From contig CAVXQP010000013.1 in assembly GCA_963763955.1 (NCBI GenBank), positions 1 through 64,000 on the forward strand: a stretch of 64,000 nucleotides of DNA. The letters are read 5' to 3'. The DNA is from DASUPK01 sp963763955 (lineage in GTDB: Bacteria > Actinomycetota > Thermoleophilia > Solirubrobacterales > 70-9). A program made the translations under genes and the position numbers. Positions 8,375 through 17,574 of the stretch are shown piece by piece. The notes below the pieces were generated by a model. That model worked only from the letters and a program-made list of their open reading frames with translations. It had not been told where the DNA came from and searched no databases. Every line of letters begins with the position of its first letter. Position 1 is the stretch's first letter.

Positions 8375-10225
8375 TTAGCTCATCCGGCGATAGCGCCAGA
8401 CGCAGAGCGGCACGAACACCGCGAGCAGCCCGAAGGTCCAGGCCAGCGCCCCTCCGAGGGATGCCGGTGTCCCGGTCAGGGCCAGAGAACGGGCGGCATC
8501 CGCGGTCAGCGTCACCGGGCTCACCTTGGCAATCGCCTCGAGCCAGCCGGGCAGCGTGGCGAGGGGGACGAAGATCGAGCTCGCAAAGACCAGCGGGAAT
8601 GTGACGACGAAGCCGGCCGACTGCGCAGCCTCTGCGCCCCGAACCGTGAGCGCGACGAACGCGAAGATCCAGCTGAGCGCGAAGCCGAACAGCGCGACGA
8701 CGGCGATGCAGCCCAGCGCGCCTCCCAGTCCCCCCTCGAATCGGAAGCCGACGATGTAGCCGACGACGATCATCAACAGGATGATCAGGATGTTGCGCAC
8801 CAGGTCTGCCCCGGTTCTCCCGACGAGGACGGCCGACCGTGCCATCGGCATGGAGCGAAAGCGGTCGATCACCCCCCGCTGCAGGTCCTGGGAGAGCCCA
8901 ACGGAGGTCTGTGTCGCCCGAAAGACGACCGACTGGACGAAGATCCCCGGCAGCAGGAAGTCGACGTAGGAGACGCCGGCTGGCAGGGAGCCCTGGATCG
9001 CGCCGCCGAACACGTAGACGAACAGCAGGACGAACATGACCGGCTGGATGGTCGAGAAGAGCAGCAGGCCCGGCTCCCGGATGAAGTGGCGCAGGTTGCG
9101 GACGGTGACGACGACCGCATCCCTGACGGTGCTGCGCATGCCCGCCAGCGATGGGACGCGCAATTGCGGTCGCGGCACGTGCAACGCGCCGGCCCCATCG
9201 ACCGCGGCGCGGGCGGGCCGGTCGCCGTCCTCCCCGGGAGGCGCCCCCGTCAGCTGCAGGAAGACGTCATCGAGGGTCGGCCCCCGGAGCCCGATGTCGC
9301 TGACCCGGATCCCTTCACGGCGTAGCTCCGCCGCGGCGTCCTCGATCAGCTCGAGGCCGTCCCGTGGTGCGGGCATCGTCAGCCGGTCCGGACGCTCGTC
9401 CGGCTCGGGATCTCCACAGCCCACCCGCGTGAGCGCCTCCTGGGCGAGCTCGCGCTGGGCCACGTCCGCAAGCTCGACCTCGAGGATCTGACCGCCGACC
9501 CTTTCCTTGAGCTCGTTTCCCGTGCCTGCGGCAATCACCCTTCCGTGGTCGATCACCGCGATCCGTTCGGCGAGTTGATCGGCCTCCTCCAGGTACTGAG
9601 TGGTCAAGAGCAGCGTGGTGCCTCCGCGCTGGAGGTCACGGATCGCAGCCCAGATCTGGTTGCGGCTGCGAGGGTCGAGCCCGGTGGTCGGCTCGTCGAG
9701 GAAGAGGATCCGGGGCTGCGTCAGCAGGCTCGAGCAGAGGTCGAGGCGCCGGCGCATCCCCCCGGAGTAGGTTCGGGCCGGGCGGTCGGCCGCATCGGCG
9801 AGATCGAACTCGCGGAGCAGCCGATCGGCGTGTTCGGCCGCCTCCTCCCGGGAGAGGTTGAAGAGTCGCCCGAACATCTCGAGGTTCTCACGTCCCGTCA
9901 GCAGCTCGTCGACGGCAGCGAACTGGCCGGTCAGGGCGATCTGCTCGCGGATGGCCGCCGGCTCCTGTGCGACGTCGTGGCCAAGGATCTCGGCTCGGCC
10001 CGAATCCGGGGGGACGAGAGTGGAAAGGATCCGGATGAGGGTGGTCTTGCCCGCGCCGTTCGGGCCGAGTAGCCCGAAGACGGCTCCTTCCGGAACCTCG
10101 AGATCGACGCCCTCCAGCGCCTGCGTTTCGCCGAAGCGCTTCGCCACCCCCTCGACCCGGATCGCCGGACCGCCGCGCCCCAGCTCTGGGGACTCCGACC
10201 GGTGCGCGGGCGACACAACGGTCAT
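8375..10225 (-). CDS. DrrA-DrrB fused ABC-2 exporter (ATPase plus permease)
   Basis: One 616-residue chain joins a daunorubicin-resistance-type ATPase (Walker A LLGPNGAGKTT, signature YSGGMRRRLDL, Walker B LFLDEPTTGLD) to an ABC-2 permease with six hydrophobic segments (about 380-616). DrrA and DrrB are normally separate genes, so this is a natural fusion giving a half-transporter that would homodimerise. The start was placed at ATG 10225 because GAGG lies seven bases upstream and the ATG overlaps the stop of the previous gene (ATGA). Predicted to export a hydrophobic or drug-like compound; the substrate is unknown. Confidence 0.88.
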   Translation of the reverse strand: MTVVSPAHRSESPELGRGGPAIRVEGVAKRFGETQALEGVDLEVPEGAVFGLLGPNGAGKTTLIRILSTLVPPDSGRAEILGHDVAQEPAAIREQIALTGQFAAVDELLTGRENLEMFGRLFNLSREEAAEHADRLLREFDLADAADRPARTYSGGMRRRLDLCSSLLTQPRILFLDEPTTGLDPRSRNQIWAAIRDLQRGGTTLLLTTQYLEEADQLAERIAVIDHGRVIAAGTGNELKERVGGQILEVELADVAQRELAQEALTRVGCGDPEPDERPDRLTMPAPRDGLELIEDAAAELRREGIRVSDIGLRGPTLDDVFLQLTGAPPGEDGDRPARAAVDGAGALHVPRPQLRVPSLAGMRSTVRDAVVVTVRNLRHFIREPGLLLFSTIQPVMFVLLFVYVFGGAIQGSLPAGVSYVDFLLPGIFVQSVVFRATQTSVGLSQDLQRGVIDRFRSMPMARSAVLVGRTGADLVRNILIILLMIVVGYIVGFRFEGGLGGALGCIAVVALFGFALSWIFAFVALTVRGAEAAQSAGFVVTFPLVFASSIFVPLATLPGWLEAIAKVSPVTLTADAARSLALTGTPASLGGALAWTFGLLAVFVPLCVWRYRRMS

Positions 10226-10449
10226 TTGATCCTCACGAGCGATGCCCAATACCTCGAGGCGGAGTATCCCCCCTGATCGGGACCCGCCCTGTCCGGATCG
10301 ATCCACGGCCTGCGCTCCACCTCGAAGACGGCGGGAAGACCCCGCAGGCACTCGGCCGCGTGCCGGCAGCGCGCGCCATCGAAGCTGACGCCGAAAGCCT
10401 CGCCGCGATAGCGCTTGCGCGTCGTCGCGGTGTCTCGGGGATCAGCCAT
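10222..10449 (-). CDS. YjdI-like divergent 4Fe-4S mono-cluster protein, truncated
   Basis: 75 residues. 'CRHAAECLRGLPAVFEVE' followed by RRPWIDPD is typical of the small divergent ferredoxin family (YjdI-like). Family members normally end with a CPSGAL-type segment carrying the last cluster cysteine; here the chain ends in GGYSASRYWASLVRIK and no frame restores that segment. Cluster binding is therefore doubtful. It overlaps the preceding GNAT gene by 8 bases and the following ABC gene by ATGA, so it sits in a tightly coupled operon. The GNAT-YjdI pairing matches the yjdJ-yjdI pairing known in other bacteria. Confidence 0.7.
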   Translation of the reverse strand: MADPRDTATTRKRYRGEAFGVSFDGARCRHAAECLRGLPAVFEVERRPWIDPDRAGPDQGGYSASRYWASLVRIK

Positions 10450-10780
10450 TCGTCGGGAGACCGAACTCCGAGCGGTATCCCTCGGGTACGAGGTCGAGGT
10501 ACTCGCCGGTGTGGTCCGCGATGAATGCGCGCACGAACGGGCAGAAGGGGAGGACCGCGAGGCCCGCGCCACGCACGTCGCTGAGCGCATCGGTGACCAG
10601 TCGGGTGCCGAGCCCCTGGCCTTCGAAGCGCGGATCGATCAGGGTGTGAATGAACGCGATCAGCCCGTGGCTGCGGCGGTACTCGGTGAAGCCGGCCAGC
10701 TCCCCGTCGACTCGAATCTCAAAGCGCTGGCGCTCGGGCTCATCGACGACGGTGACCTCGGGAGCGGTTGTGGCAGCCAT
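10442..10780 (-). CDS. YjdJ-like GNAT N-acetyltransferase
   Basis: 112 residues. A compact GNAT fold of the YjdJ type is indicated by IRVDGELAGFTEY, then 'LIAFIHTLIDPRFEGQGLGT', which contains the acetyl-CoA loop (Q/R-x-x-G-x-G/A), then VLPFCPFVRAFI. First gene of the GNAT/ferredoxin/ABC/NmrA operon. ATG 10780 is chosen because the family starts about here; the Shine-Dalgarno site is weak. The substrate is unknown. Coupling to a ferredoxin-like partner suggests a redox or stress context. Confidence 0.8.
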   Translation of the reverse strand: MAATTAPEVTVVDEPERQRFEIRVDGELAGFTEYRRSHGLIAFIHTLIDPRFEGQGLGTRLVTDALSDVRGAGLAVLPFCPFVRAFIADHTGEYLDLVPEGYRSEFGLPTNG

Positions 10781-10966
10781 CCAGAAAGATTCTCGCGCAC
10801 TGGCTATGGAGGTAGAGGGCCGGCGCCGATCCCCTCCTCTCCCTCCTGCCGCCACCTGGCGTCGTAATCGATTTCGGCGATCCAGGGTTCGGAGGGGTTT
10901 GGGCTCGAGCGCGCAAGGACAGGACCCGATCAGGCGTTGACTCAAGCGTGAGAGGAGGAAATTCCC

Positions 10967-11041
10967 TTGTCCATCCTCACCATTGTGCTCATCATCGTTC
11001 TTATCCCGTTCGTCCTGTATTCCGTTCGCCGCATCGTTTAG
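10967..11041 (+). CDS. 24-residue single-span membrane peptide
   Basis: TTG start with a strong GAGGAGG Shine-Dalgarno site eight bases upstream. The peptide is a single hydrophobic helix (SILTIVLIIVLIPFVLYSV) ending in RRIV, as expected of a bitopic membrane microprotein with a positive-inside C-terminus. It stops 10 bases before tRNA scar 3. The ribosome site and the clean amphipathic end argue for real translation, but no family is known to me. Confidence 0.55.
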   Translation: MSILTIVLIIVLIPFVLYSVRRIV

Positions 11042-11050
11042 CCGCGGTCC

Positions 11051-11094
11051 GCGGATTCGTAATCCGCGTTCGGGGTTCGAGTCCTCCTCCGGCA
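11051..11094 (+). repeat. tRNA 3'-end scar 3, diverged
   Basis: A 44-base segment with a complete anticodon stem-loop (stem GCGGA/TCCGC, anticodon CGT, which would be Thr), a T-loop TTCGAGT and the acceptor half CTCCGGC plus A. Compared with the other two scars both sides of the T-stem are one base shorter, and no D-arm or 5' acceptor strand precedes it. It is therefore a tRNA relic rather than a gene. It closes the accessory block that begins at 4479. Confidence 0.7.
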
Positions 11095-11258
11095 TGCGAG
11101 AAAAGTGCTGGTAGTGACCGGCTGGGCCGCACCCTTAATTCCGCCGATCGACCGTCAGGACACCCGAGCTACCGCGTAATACGGATTGACGTGCGGACGA
11201 CACGTCGAAGACAATCGGTGGCGTAGGGGGCAGCGTCCCAGTGTGGACGGAGGGAGAC

Positions 11259-12041
11259 ATGGAGCGGTCATCTCGCGCCGGCCGGCGATGGAAGCCCGTC
11301 CTCGTGGGGGTGTGTTGCTTGCTGTTCCCCATTCTGGCGAGCTCCGCGCGTGCCGCGTCTAGCGCCTCTGACCCGTCCGGGGATGTCCTCTCTTGCACCG
11401 GAGAGTGCTCGAACTACGACCAGGACCTCAGCTCGATCGCCCTGGCGGTCAACGGCTCGAATCTCGAGGTCACGATCACCCAGTATGGCCTCGGCGGGTC
11501 GGGTCCATTCCAGTCCGCCCTGCCGCTCTACTGGCCCCAGATCGACCTCTACACCACGAGCCCCGATCCCACCGCCGGGCCCGAATGGAGCTTCCAGACC
11601 ACGCAGCCGATCGACTACGGGATCCACGATCGCTTCGACGGCAGCCAGGTTCCCGTCGATCGGATGGAGCTCATCCACTTCACCCCTGGCGCCCCCTACT
11701 ACAGCTACCTGCCGCCGATCGAGACCCACGTGGCTTACACGTTCCTCACCAGCAGCTCGGTCGCGTACACGGTGCCGCTGGCGGAGCTCGGGAACCCGAG
11801 CGGCGTCCGGGCGCGCGCGTGGCAGACGGGCACCGGAGACGCGAGCAGCCACAAGGTCGTCGACGTCGCCCCGGACTCTGGGGTCGTAGGGGTGGGCACC
11901 TCGGGCGGTCCGGCTCCGGGAGCGGGTGTCGCTCCGGGCGCGCCCACGGGTAAGCGGGCGACTGCGGTCAAGAACTGCAAGAAGAAGCCGAAGGCGGCCC
12001 GGAAGGCCTGCCTGAAGAAGGCGAAGAAGCTTCCGGTCTGA
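11259..12041 (+). CDS. Secreted protein with Lys/Cys-rich C-terminal tail
   Basis: Start ATG 11259 follows GGAGGGAG. A signal peptide covers about the first 32 residues (RRWKPVLVG, hydrophobic core, cut after SSARA). The mature part begins ASSASDPSGD, a beta-rich domain of the type seen in secreted actinobacterial proteins. A Gly/Pro/Ala linker then leads to a tail with several Lys and Cys (KNCKKKPKAARKACLKKAKK). Such Lys-rich tails are frequent in exported Thermoleophilia proteins. Function unknown; an extracellular location is well supported. Confidence 0.75.
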   Translation: MERSSRAGRRWKPVLVGVCCLLFPILASSARAASSASDPSGDVLSCTGECSNYDQDLSSIALAVNGSNLEVTITQYGLGGSGPFQSALPLYWPQIDLYTTSPDPTAGPEWSFQTTQPIDYGIHDRFDGSQVPVDRMELIHFTPGAPYYSYLPPIETHVAYTFLTSSSVAYTVPLAELGNPSGVRARAWQTGTGDASSHKVVDVAPDSGVVGVGTSGGPAPGAGVAPGAPTGKRATAVKNCKKKPKAARKACLKKAKKLPV

Positions 12042-12247
12042 GCCTTTTGGGGTCCGCACGATCGTGAGCCACCTTGGGGGCTCGGATCAGCTTTTCCGCC
12101 ACTTGATCGCGACGAAGATCAGCAGCAGGACGTGACCGACCCTTCATACCGTGACACCGGACGAAGGCGCATCGCGGGCCAAACTCGCTCTCCACCCGAC
12201 TCGGACCGCTGCGAGCGGCCCGAGCCGGGGAAAGCGCTGAAGGCAGC

Positions 12248-13126
12248 TCAGGCGCTGGCGGCCTTCGGTCGAGCGCCCTCGACGGCATCCAGGCCGCCTT
12301 CGAGGAAGGCCAGGAAAAGCGGGTTGAGCACCTCGGGATGCGTCCAACCGATGTTGTGCGGACCGCCCTCAACCGGGATCACCTTGACGTCGTCGATCAG
12401 GTCCGAAAGCCGGCCCGCGGTCGAGTCGAACGGCAGGATCCGGTCCTCGGTGCCGTGCACGACCAGTGTCGGGATGTCGAACTTGGGCAGGTCCCCCCGG
12501 AAATCAGTCAGCCAATTGTCGACACAGACGTAGGTGGAATAGGCCGAGCCCATGCAGGCGACGTTGAAGCTCGCCTGCCAGGCCTGGTCTGAGATCCGAT
12601 CGGGCGCGAGCTTGTCGACGTTGTAGAAATCGTCGAAGAACTGCTTGAACCAGACGTAGCGATCCTTGAGTGCCTGCTCCTTGATGCCCTCGAAGACCGA
12701 ACCGTCGACCCCTTCGGGGTTGTCGTCCGTCTTCAACAGGAATGGTGGGATCGCCCCGAACATGGCCGCCTTCTCCACCCGGTCCGAGCCGTACGTGCCC
12801 AGGTAGCGGGCAACCTCGCCGGTGCCCATCGAGAACCCGGCCAGAACGATGCCAGGGACATCGAGCTGCTCGAGGAGCTCATTGAGGTCCGCGGCGTAGG
12901 TGTCGTAGTCGATGCCGATTGTGGGCTTGCTCGACTGGCCCCAACCGCGGCGGTCATAGGCGATGACGCGGTAGCCGGCATCGAGGAGCGCTTTCGTCTG
13001 CTTCTCCCAGGAGTGGCCGTCCAGTGGATAACCGTGGACCAGGACCACCGGCTGGCCAGAGCCGAGATCCTCGTAGTAGAGATCGATGTTGGTGGAGTTT
13101 TCCTTGCCTACTGTGATGTATGCCAT
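12248..13126 (-). CDS. Alpha/beta hydrolase, non-heme chloroperoxidase type
   Basis: 292 residues. Oxyanion segment VVLVHGYPLDGHSW, nucleophile elbow LAGFSMGTGE (G-x-S-x-G), acid near VVHGTEDRILP and a C-terminal catalytic His in GGPHNIGWTHPE. This is the arylesterase/cofactor-free haloperoxidase subgroup. ATG 13126 has a GGGAG site upstream. The preceding MFS frame runs into this gene without a stop, so the two could be co-translated or fused; the internal start favours an independent protein. The 206 bases after the gene hold nothing recognisable. Confidence 0.88.
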   Translation of the reverse strand: MAYITVGKENSTNIDLYYEDLGSGQPVVLVHGYPLDGHSWEKQTKALLDAGYRVIAYDRRGWGQSSKPTIGIDYDTYAADLNELLEQLDVPGIVLAGFSMGTGEVARYLGTYGSDRVEKAAMFGAIPPFLLKTDDNPEGVDGSVFEGIKEQALKDRYVWFKQFFDDFYNVDKLAPDRISDQAWQASFNVACMGSAYSTYVCVDNWLTDFRGDLPKFDIPTLVVHGTEDRILPFDSTAGRLSDLIDDVKVIPVEGGPHNIGWTHPEVLNPLFLAFLEGGLDAVEGARPKAASA

Positions 13127-14694
13127 TGGAGCTCCCGAGGATTGGGTTGTGGGGCGACCATTATGCGTCGGGAACGGGCTCAGCGCCACCGGGGTTGTCA
13201 GCCGCCGTTGTTCGCGCTCGGCGCGCCACAGCATGACGGCGGCAAGGAGGGCAAGAAGGGACATCCCAACCGTCCACATGAAGGTGTTGGCGAACGCGGT
13301 GGCCAGGGGTCCGCTGATCTGGGCGCGCTCGCTCGCGGACAGAGGGGCGAGCAGCCCTCCGGCACCGCCGGCCGAAGAGATTTGGGCCACCTCGTGCTGG
13401 AGAACCACGGCCAGCAGGGCGGTGCCGACCGAGCCGCCGATCTGCCGCACGGTGTTGAGCGCTGCGGTGGCGCGTGGGACCTGCGAGGACTGGAGGAGGG
13501 CGTAGGCGGCGGCGACAGTGGGCTGAATCGAGAAGCCGAGCCCCATCCCGCGGACGAAGAGCACGCCGCTCAGCACCGCGTACGGCGTGTGATTGCTCAC
13601 GAACACCAGCGGCAGAGTCGCCAGGACCAGGAGGCTGCAGCCGGCGACGACACAGGACCCCCGCCGAGCCGGTCGGTCAGCCGACCGCTGATTGGCAGCA
13701 CCAATGCCGCACCAACTCCCTGCGGAGCAATCAGCAGGCCGGCATCCAGCGCACTCTCGCCGCGGTCGACCTGGAAGTAGAGCGGCAGCACGAGCAGCGT
13801 GCCGAACAGCGTGGCGCCAAGGAAGAACGTGGTCGTGGTGGCGGCCCGGAAGCCGCGCGAGCGGAATAGCCGCAGGTCGATGAGCGGCCGCGGCACGCGC
13901 AGGCTGTGCCAGGCGAACAGCCCCACCAGTGCGAACCCGGCGACTATCGGGCCAAAGGCGATCGGGTGGCCGATCCCGCCGTGACTCTCTGTCTCCGAGA
14001 GGCCGAAGACGATGCCCGCCAGCCCTGGGCTGAGCAGCGCGGCGCCGACCCAGTCGAGCGCACCGGCGTCGGCGCGGCCGGCGTCGCCGCGGAGCACCCG
14101 GGCTGCGACGACGATCGCCACGACTGCGATCGGCACGTTGACGACGAAGATCCATTGCCAGGCCGCATTGACGACGATCAGCCCGCCGATGATGGGCCCG
14201 AAGATGGGTCCGAGCAGAATCGGGACGCCGACCAGTCCGAGCGCCCGTCCGATTCGCTGAGGCCCCGCGCTCTGCGCGACCAGGGTGAACCCGACCGGCA
14301 CGAGCATGCCACCCCCGAGGCCTTGCAGGACACGGAAGGCGATCAGTTCGCCCGCCGAGGTCGCGGTAGCGCAGAGTGCGGAGCCGATCGCGAACAGCGC
14401 GATCGACGCGATCCAGGTCCGCTTGGAGCCAAAGCGCTCGGTTATCCAGCCGGAGAGCGGGATCACCGAGGCCAGCGACAACAGGTATCCGGTCGAGACC
14501 CACTGGATGGTGCTGAGCGGGGCATGCAGGTCCCTGGAGAGGGTGTCGAGCGCGACGTTGACGATCGTCGTGTCGAGGACCGCCATGATCAGCCCGAGGA
14601 CGGCGACACCGGCGACCGCCACCGTCTGCCGGTCGAGCCCGCCGGCTAGGCGCGAAATGTCGTCTTCGGCCCTAGACGCAGCGCCTTCGCTCAT
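13127..14694 (-). CDS. DHA2-type MFS multidrug exporter (frame broken)
   Basis: Fourteen-span drug:H+ antiporter of the EmrB/QacA group. Motif C-like LDTTIVNVALDTL lies in the first span, with 'RFGSKRTWIASIALFAIGSA' and VLQGLGGGMLVP following. The frame breaks at the C5 run 13658-13662; one more base would restore LTDRLGGGSCVVAG and the last four spans. After the break no stop codon separates it from the hydrolase ATG, so the true C-terminus is unclear. The given end is the last base before that ATG. Confidence 0.75.
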
Positions 14695-14761
14695 GTCGTC
14701 GCGGTGCACCCGCCTCGGCGAAGCACACACCCATTGTCTCCGGTCCCGAGCCTAGGTGAAG

Positions 14762-15459
14762 TTAGTGCAGGCGCTGCTTCGCGGTGGCCGGACTGGCTCC
14801 CGGCACGGTCGCCGTGACCTTGACCTTGGCGGATCCAGTGCTCTTCAGGGTGTTACGCCCGGCGCGGCTGAGCCGCAGCGCGACGGTCTGCGATGCGCCC
14901 GCCGCGAGGTTGACGCCTCGCTTGGTGCCCAGAGTCTTCTTCCCCTTGCTGGCCGTCAGCGAGATGCCACTGCGCGCGACCGTGGCGGTCAGCTTGACCT
15001 TCAGCTTGCTGCTGGAGACGACCCCGCCAAGGTTGCGGCTGAGGACCTTCACGGTGACGCCGGAGGGAACGCCGATCACCACCAGGTCACCCGACATCTC
15101 CGTGGGGTGCACCGAGCAGAAGAAGTGGTAGGTGCCCGGGGCGAGGCGATCCGTTCCCGTCACCGGCGTTTGGCCGGCGTTGATCGTGGCGGAGCGAAAC
15201 AACGGCTGGTTGCCCTTCCCATTCTTGGCCGCGGTGACGTCGTGTTGCGAGGAGCCCGGGTCCAGGTTGTCGAAGGTGGCCACGGTGCCCTGGTCGATGG
15301 TGAAGCTGGCCTTGCCGTAGCTGCAGCAGGTGGTCGTCGTGGTGATCGGCTCGGAGGCGGCCAGCGCATGGGCTGCGCCGAACGCGGCCGCGCCGATCGC
15401 GGCCAGGACGACGCTCAGCGGACCTCCTGCATCCGCTGAAGCCCCCGCCTCTCTGTCAT
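14762..15459 (-). CDS. Secreted cupredoxin-domain protein (frame broken near N-terminus)
   Basis: Cupredoxin-like protein with the copper-site pattern 'YHFFCSVHPTEM' (Cys-x2-His-x3-Met) and an upstream His in SSQHDVTAA. A C-terminal Ig-like/CARDB-type domain carries repeats of the 'LSRAGRNTLKSTG' kind. Adding one base to the C5 run 15442-15446 joins the body to an ATG at 15459 and creates a good signal peptide (VVLAAIGAAAFGAAHALA). It starts only 6 bases after the monooxygenase-like gene, so the two form an operon. Probably an extracellular or surface electron-transfer or copper protein. Confidence 0.75.
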
Positions 15460-15465
15460 CCCGCT

Positions 15466-17482
15466 CTAGCCGGTCAGCCGGAATTTGGCCTTGGCGGTTG
15501 AGGTATTGCCGAACCTGTCGGTGGCCGTGGCGATGACGACGACCTTCCGCGACCCGCTCCTGGCGAGCGCCCTCGGATCTTCTTGCGCGCAGGCTTCGAG
15601 AAATTGAGCTTGATCTTGGTCGCGACCTTCGGATCGAGCGACAGGCTGGACTCCCTGGTGTCGAGTGCCTGGGTGATGACCCGCGAGGCGCTCGAGTGGG
15701 CAGCCCCCTTTCCGCCCTTCACCTTCGCCTGGAGCGCCACCGTGGCGGGCTTGTCGAGGGTGTCGCTGACCGCGGCGGTGCCGAGTTGCTGCTCCTTCTT
15801 GGCGGTCAGTGTCTGGACCGGGCCGGACTGCGCCTCCACTCGGAACGCACCCCTCATGAACGGGTGGATCCGGCAGAAGTACGTGTAGGTGCCGGATGGC
15901 AGATTGTCGGGCGTCTTCCAGGTGTCGGTACCGGAGGCCGGGGCGTCTCCGATGCTGCCGCCGTTGCCGTTCTGGCCGAGCTCGCCCGAATCGAAGGTCA
16001 CCGGCCCATTGGCGATCGGATAGGCGACGCCGGTCGTGCCGTTGCAGGGGTCCTTGCATCCCGTGATCGTGTGGAAGGCGCCGTACGGGTGAATGGCACT
16101 CGGGCTCGCGTCGCTGTTGTTGAAGGTGAGCGTTTGCCCCGGCGCGATCGTCGGCACGCTCTGGCCGGCGTTCGGATCTCCGTGGTAGGCGAAGGACTGG
16201 ATGTTGATCGTGTTGTTCGGCGCCGGCGCGCTGTACAACGACAGCGGGTCCGGGGCGCTCGTCGGGTCGCCGCCGTGGTTGTTGTTCTCGCTGCAGATGT
16301 CCATGGGTCAGGACTCCGTGCCTGCGGGATGTCCGGGGCTTGCGCGTCCTTGACGGTCGGCGTCACGGGGAGGGTCCCGTCGTAGACGGCGACGGGCATG
16401 ATCCCCATCACCTCGTACCAGTCGGCCCTCTTCGGGTGTCATAGGTCGCGTGCACGCTCACCGTGTCGCCCGCCTTCACCTCCACCCGCCAGGTTGGCGG
16501 CGTCGCACCCATCGAGACGTCCCAGGAGACCTCACCGGCCGGCTCGTAGTAGTGGGCGTGGAGGTGAAGAGCGTGTTGCGTCTGGCCACCGCGGGTGTCC
16601 CGCAGCTGCGTGTCGAGGCCTCCGGGGTGCAGGTGGCCGGCGGTACCGATCAGGGTCACGTCGTGATTCGGGGTCCAGTCCGGTGCGGCACCGAGGCAGC
16701 CGTGGCTGCCCGGCTGCCACGAAGCCCGCCTCCCCACTGCCTGTGCACGGATGGAGGTCCGCGGCCGGCGCCTGATCAGGGAACGTGTAGGTGCCGTTGT
16801 GGTCGTACGCTCGCAGAGCGTCGAAGACCGGATAGAAGCTCGGGTTCCCGGCGACGTCCATCCACTGGGTGTGCACCGTGCTTGATCGAGGCCGCGGCTG
16901 GTGAGCTGTCGGGGACGAAGTCGAGCCGCCAGACGACGTAGACCTGCGCCGGCTTCGCGATCAGGTCGTGGAGCATGTCGTTGAGGAACCAGGAGTCGCT
17001 GGGTTTGCTCCGCCAGCCGAACCCCGCTGGGAGCTGCTGGATCGTCTTCTCCTCGCCGGCGGCGAACTGCGGGCCGGTTCGCCGTTGACCTGCCAGACGG
17101 CGTGGTGGAGGTGCAGGACGTCGACCCGCGGGACCGTGCCGTCGGCATAGACGAACTCGGGGTCGAAGCGGGTGATGTATCCGGGTACCTGCGGCCAGAG
17201 CTCGTTCCCGAAGCCGTCCTTCGCCAGGTTCAGCCGGATGATGTTCTGGCCGGGGTGGATGTCGACCGGCCCGTAGCAGTAGGTCAGATGCTGGACCTGG
17301 GAGACGCCGCCGGACGTGTAGTCGACGTGGGGCACCGCGTCGGGCTTGTCGGCGATCGGCGGGCACTGGCCGTTCACTCCCGCCTTGGCTGCGGGTGAGA
17401 CCACAAACAGCAACGCCACCGCGCAGCCGAACGCGGCTATCCAAACACGCACCCTGGGACAGATCGCAGCTTCCATGCTCAT
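15466..17482 (-). pseudogene. Secreted Cu type II monooxygenase-like protein with cupredoxin tail, multiply frameshifted
   Basis: Signal peptide at the start (VWIAAFGCAVALLFVVSPAAKA). The pieces then match, in order, a secreted DBH-like actinobacterial family: VDVLHLHHAVWQVNG, FAAGEEKTIQQLPAGFGWR, WFLNDMLHDL, DFVPDSSPAAAS, HTQWMDVAGNPSFYPVFD, AGHLHPGG, YYEPAGEVSWDVSM, MGIMPVAVYDG, THGHL..ENNNHGG. A cupredoxin domain (YTYFCRIHPFMRGAFRV) and a CARDB-like tail follow. The pieces lie in changing frames with breaks near 17070, 16880, 16700, 16425, 16310 and 15575. At least one is in a C run. Either the consensus is poor here or the gene is dead. His clusters and the cupredoxin Cys/His/Met are all present. 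A GGAGGGAG site precedes two ATGs (17482, 17476). Confidence 0.75.
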
Positions 17483-17574
17483 CTCCCTCCGGGGACAAAC
17501 CTATCACGCCGCATCGGATGTTGACTCTCCGTCAGTCGGCAGCTCCGGCATCCGTTCCGTCCGAGATCCCTACG

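Noticed and set aside
12042..12247. Small membrane peptide ending LLLIFVAIKWRKS on the minus strand
   Set aside because: The hydrophobic stretch has no start codon in frame before an upstream stop.
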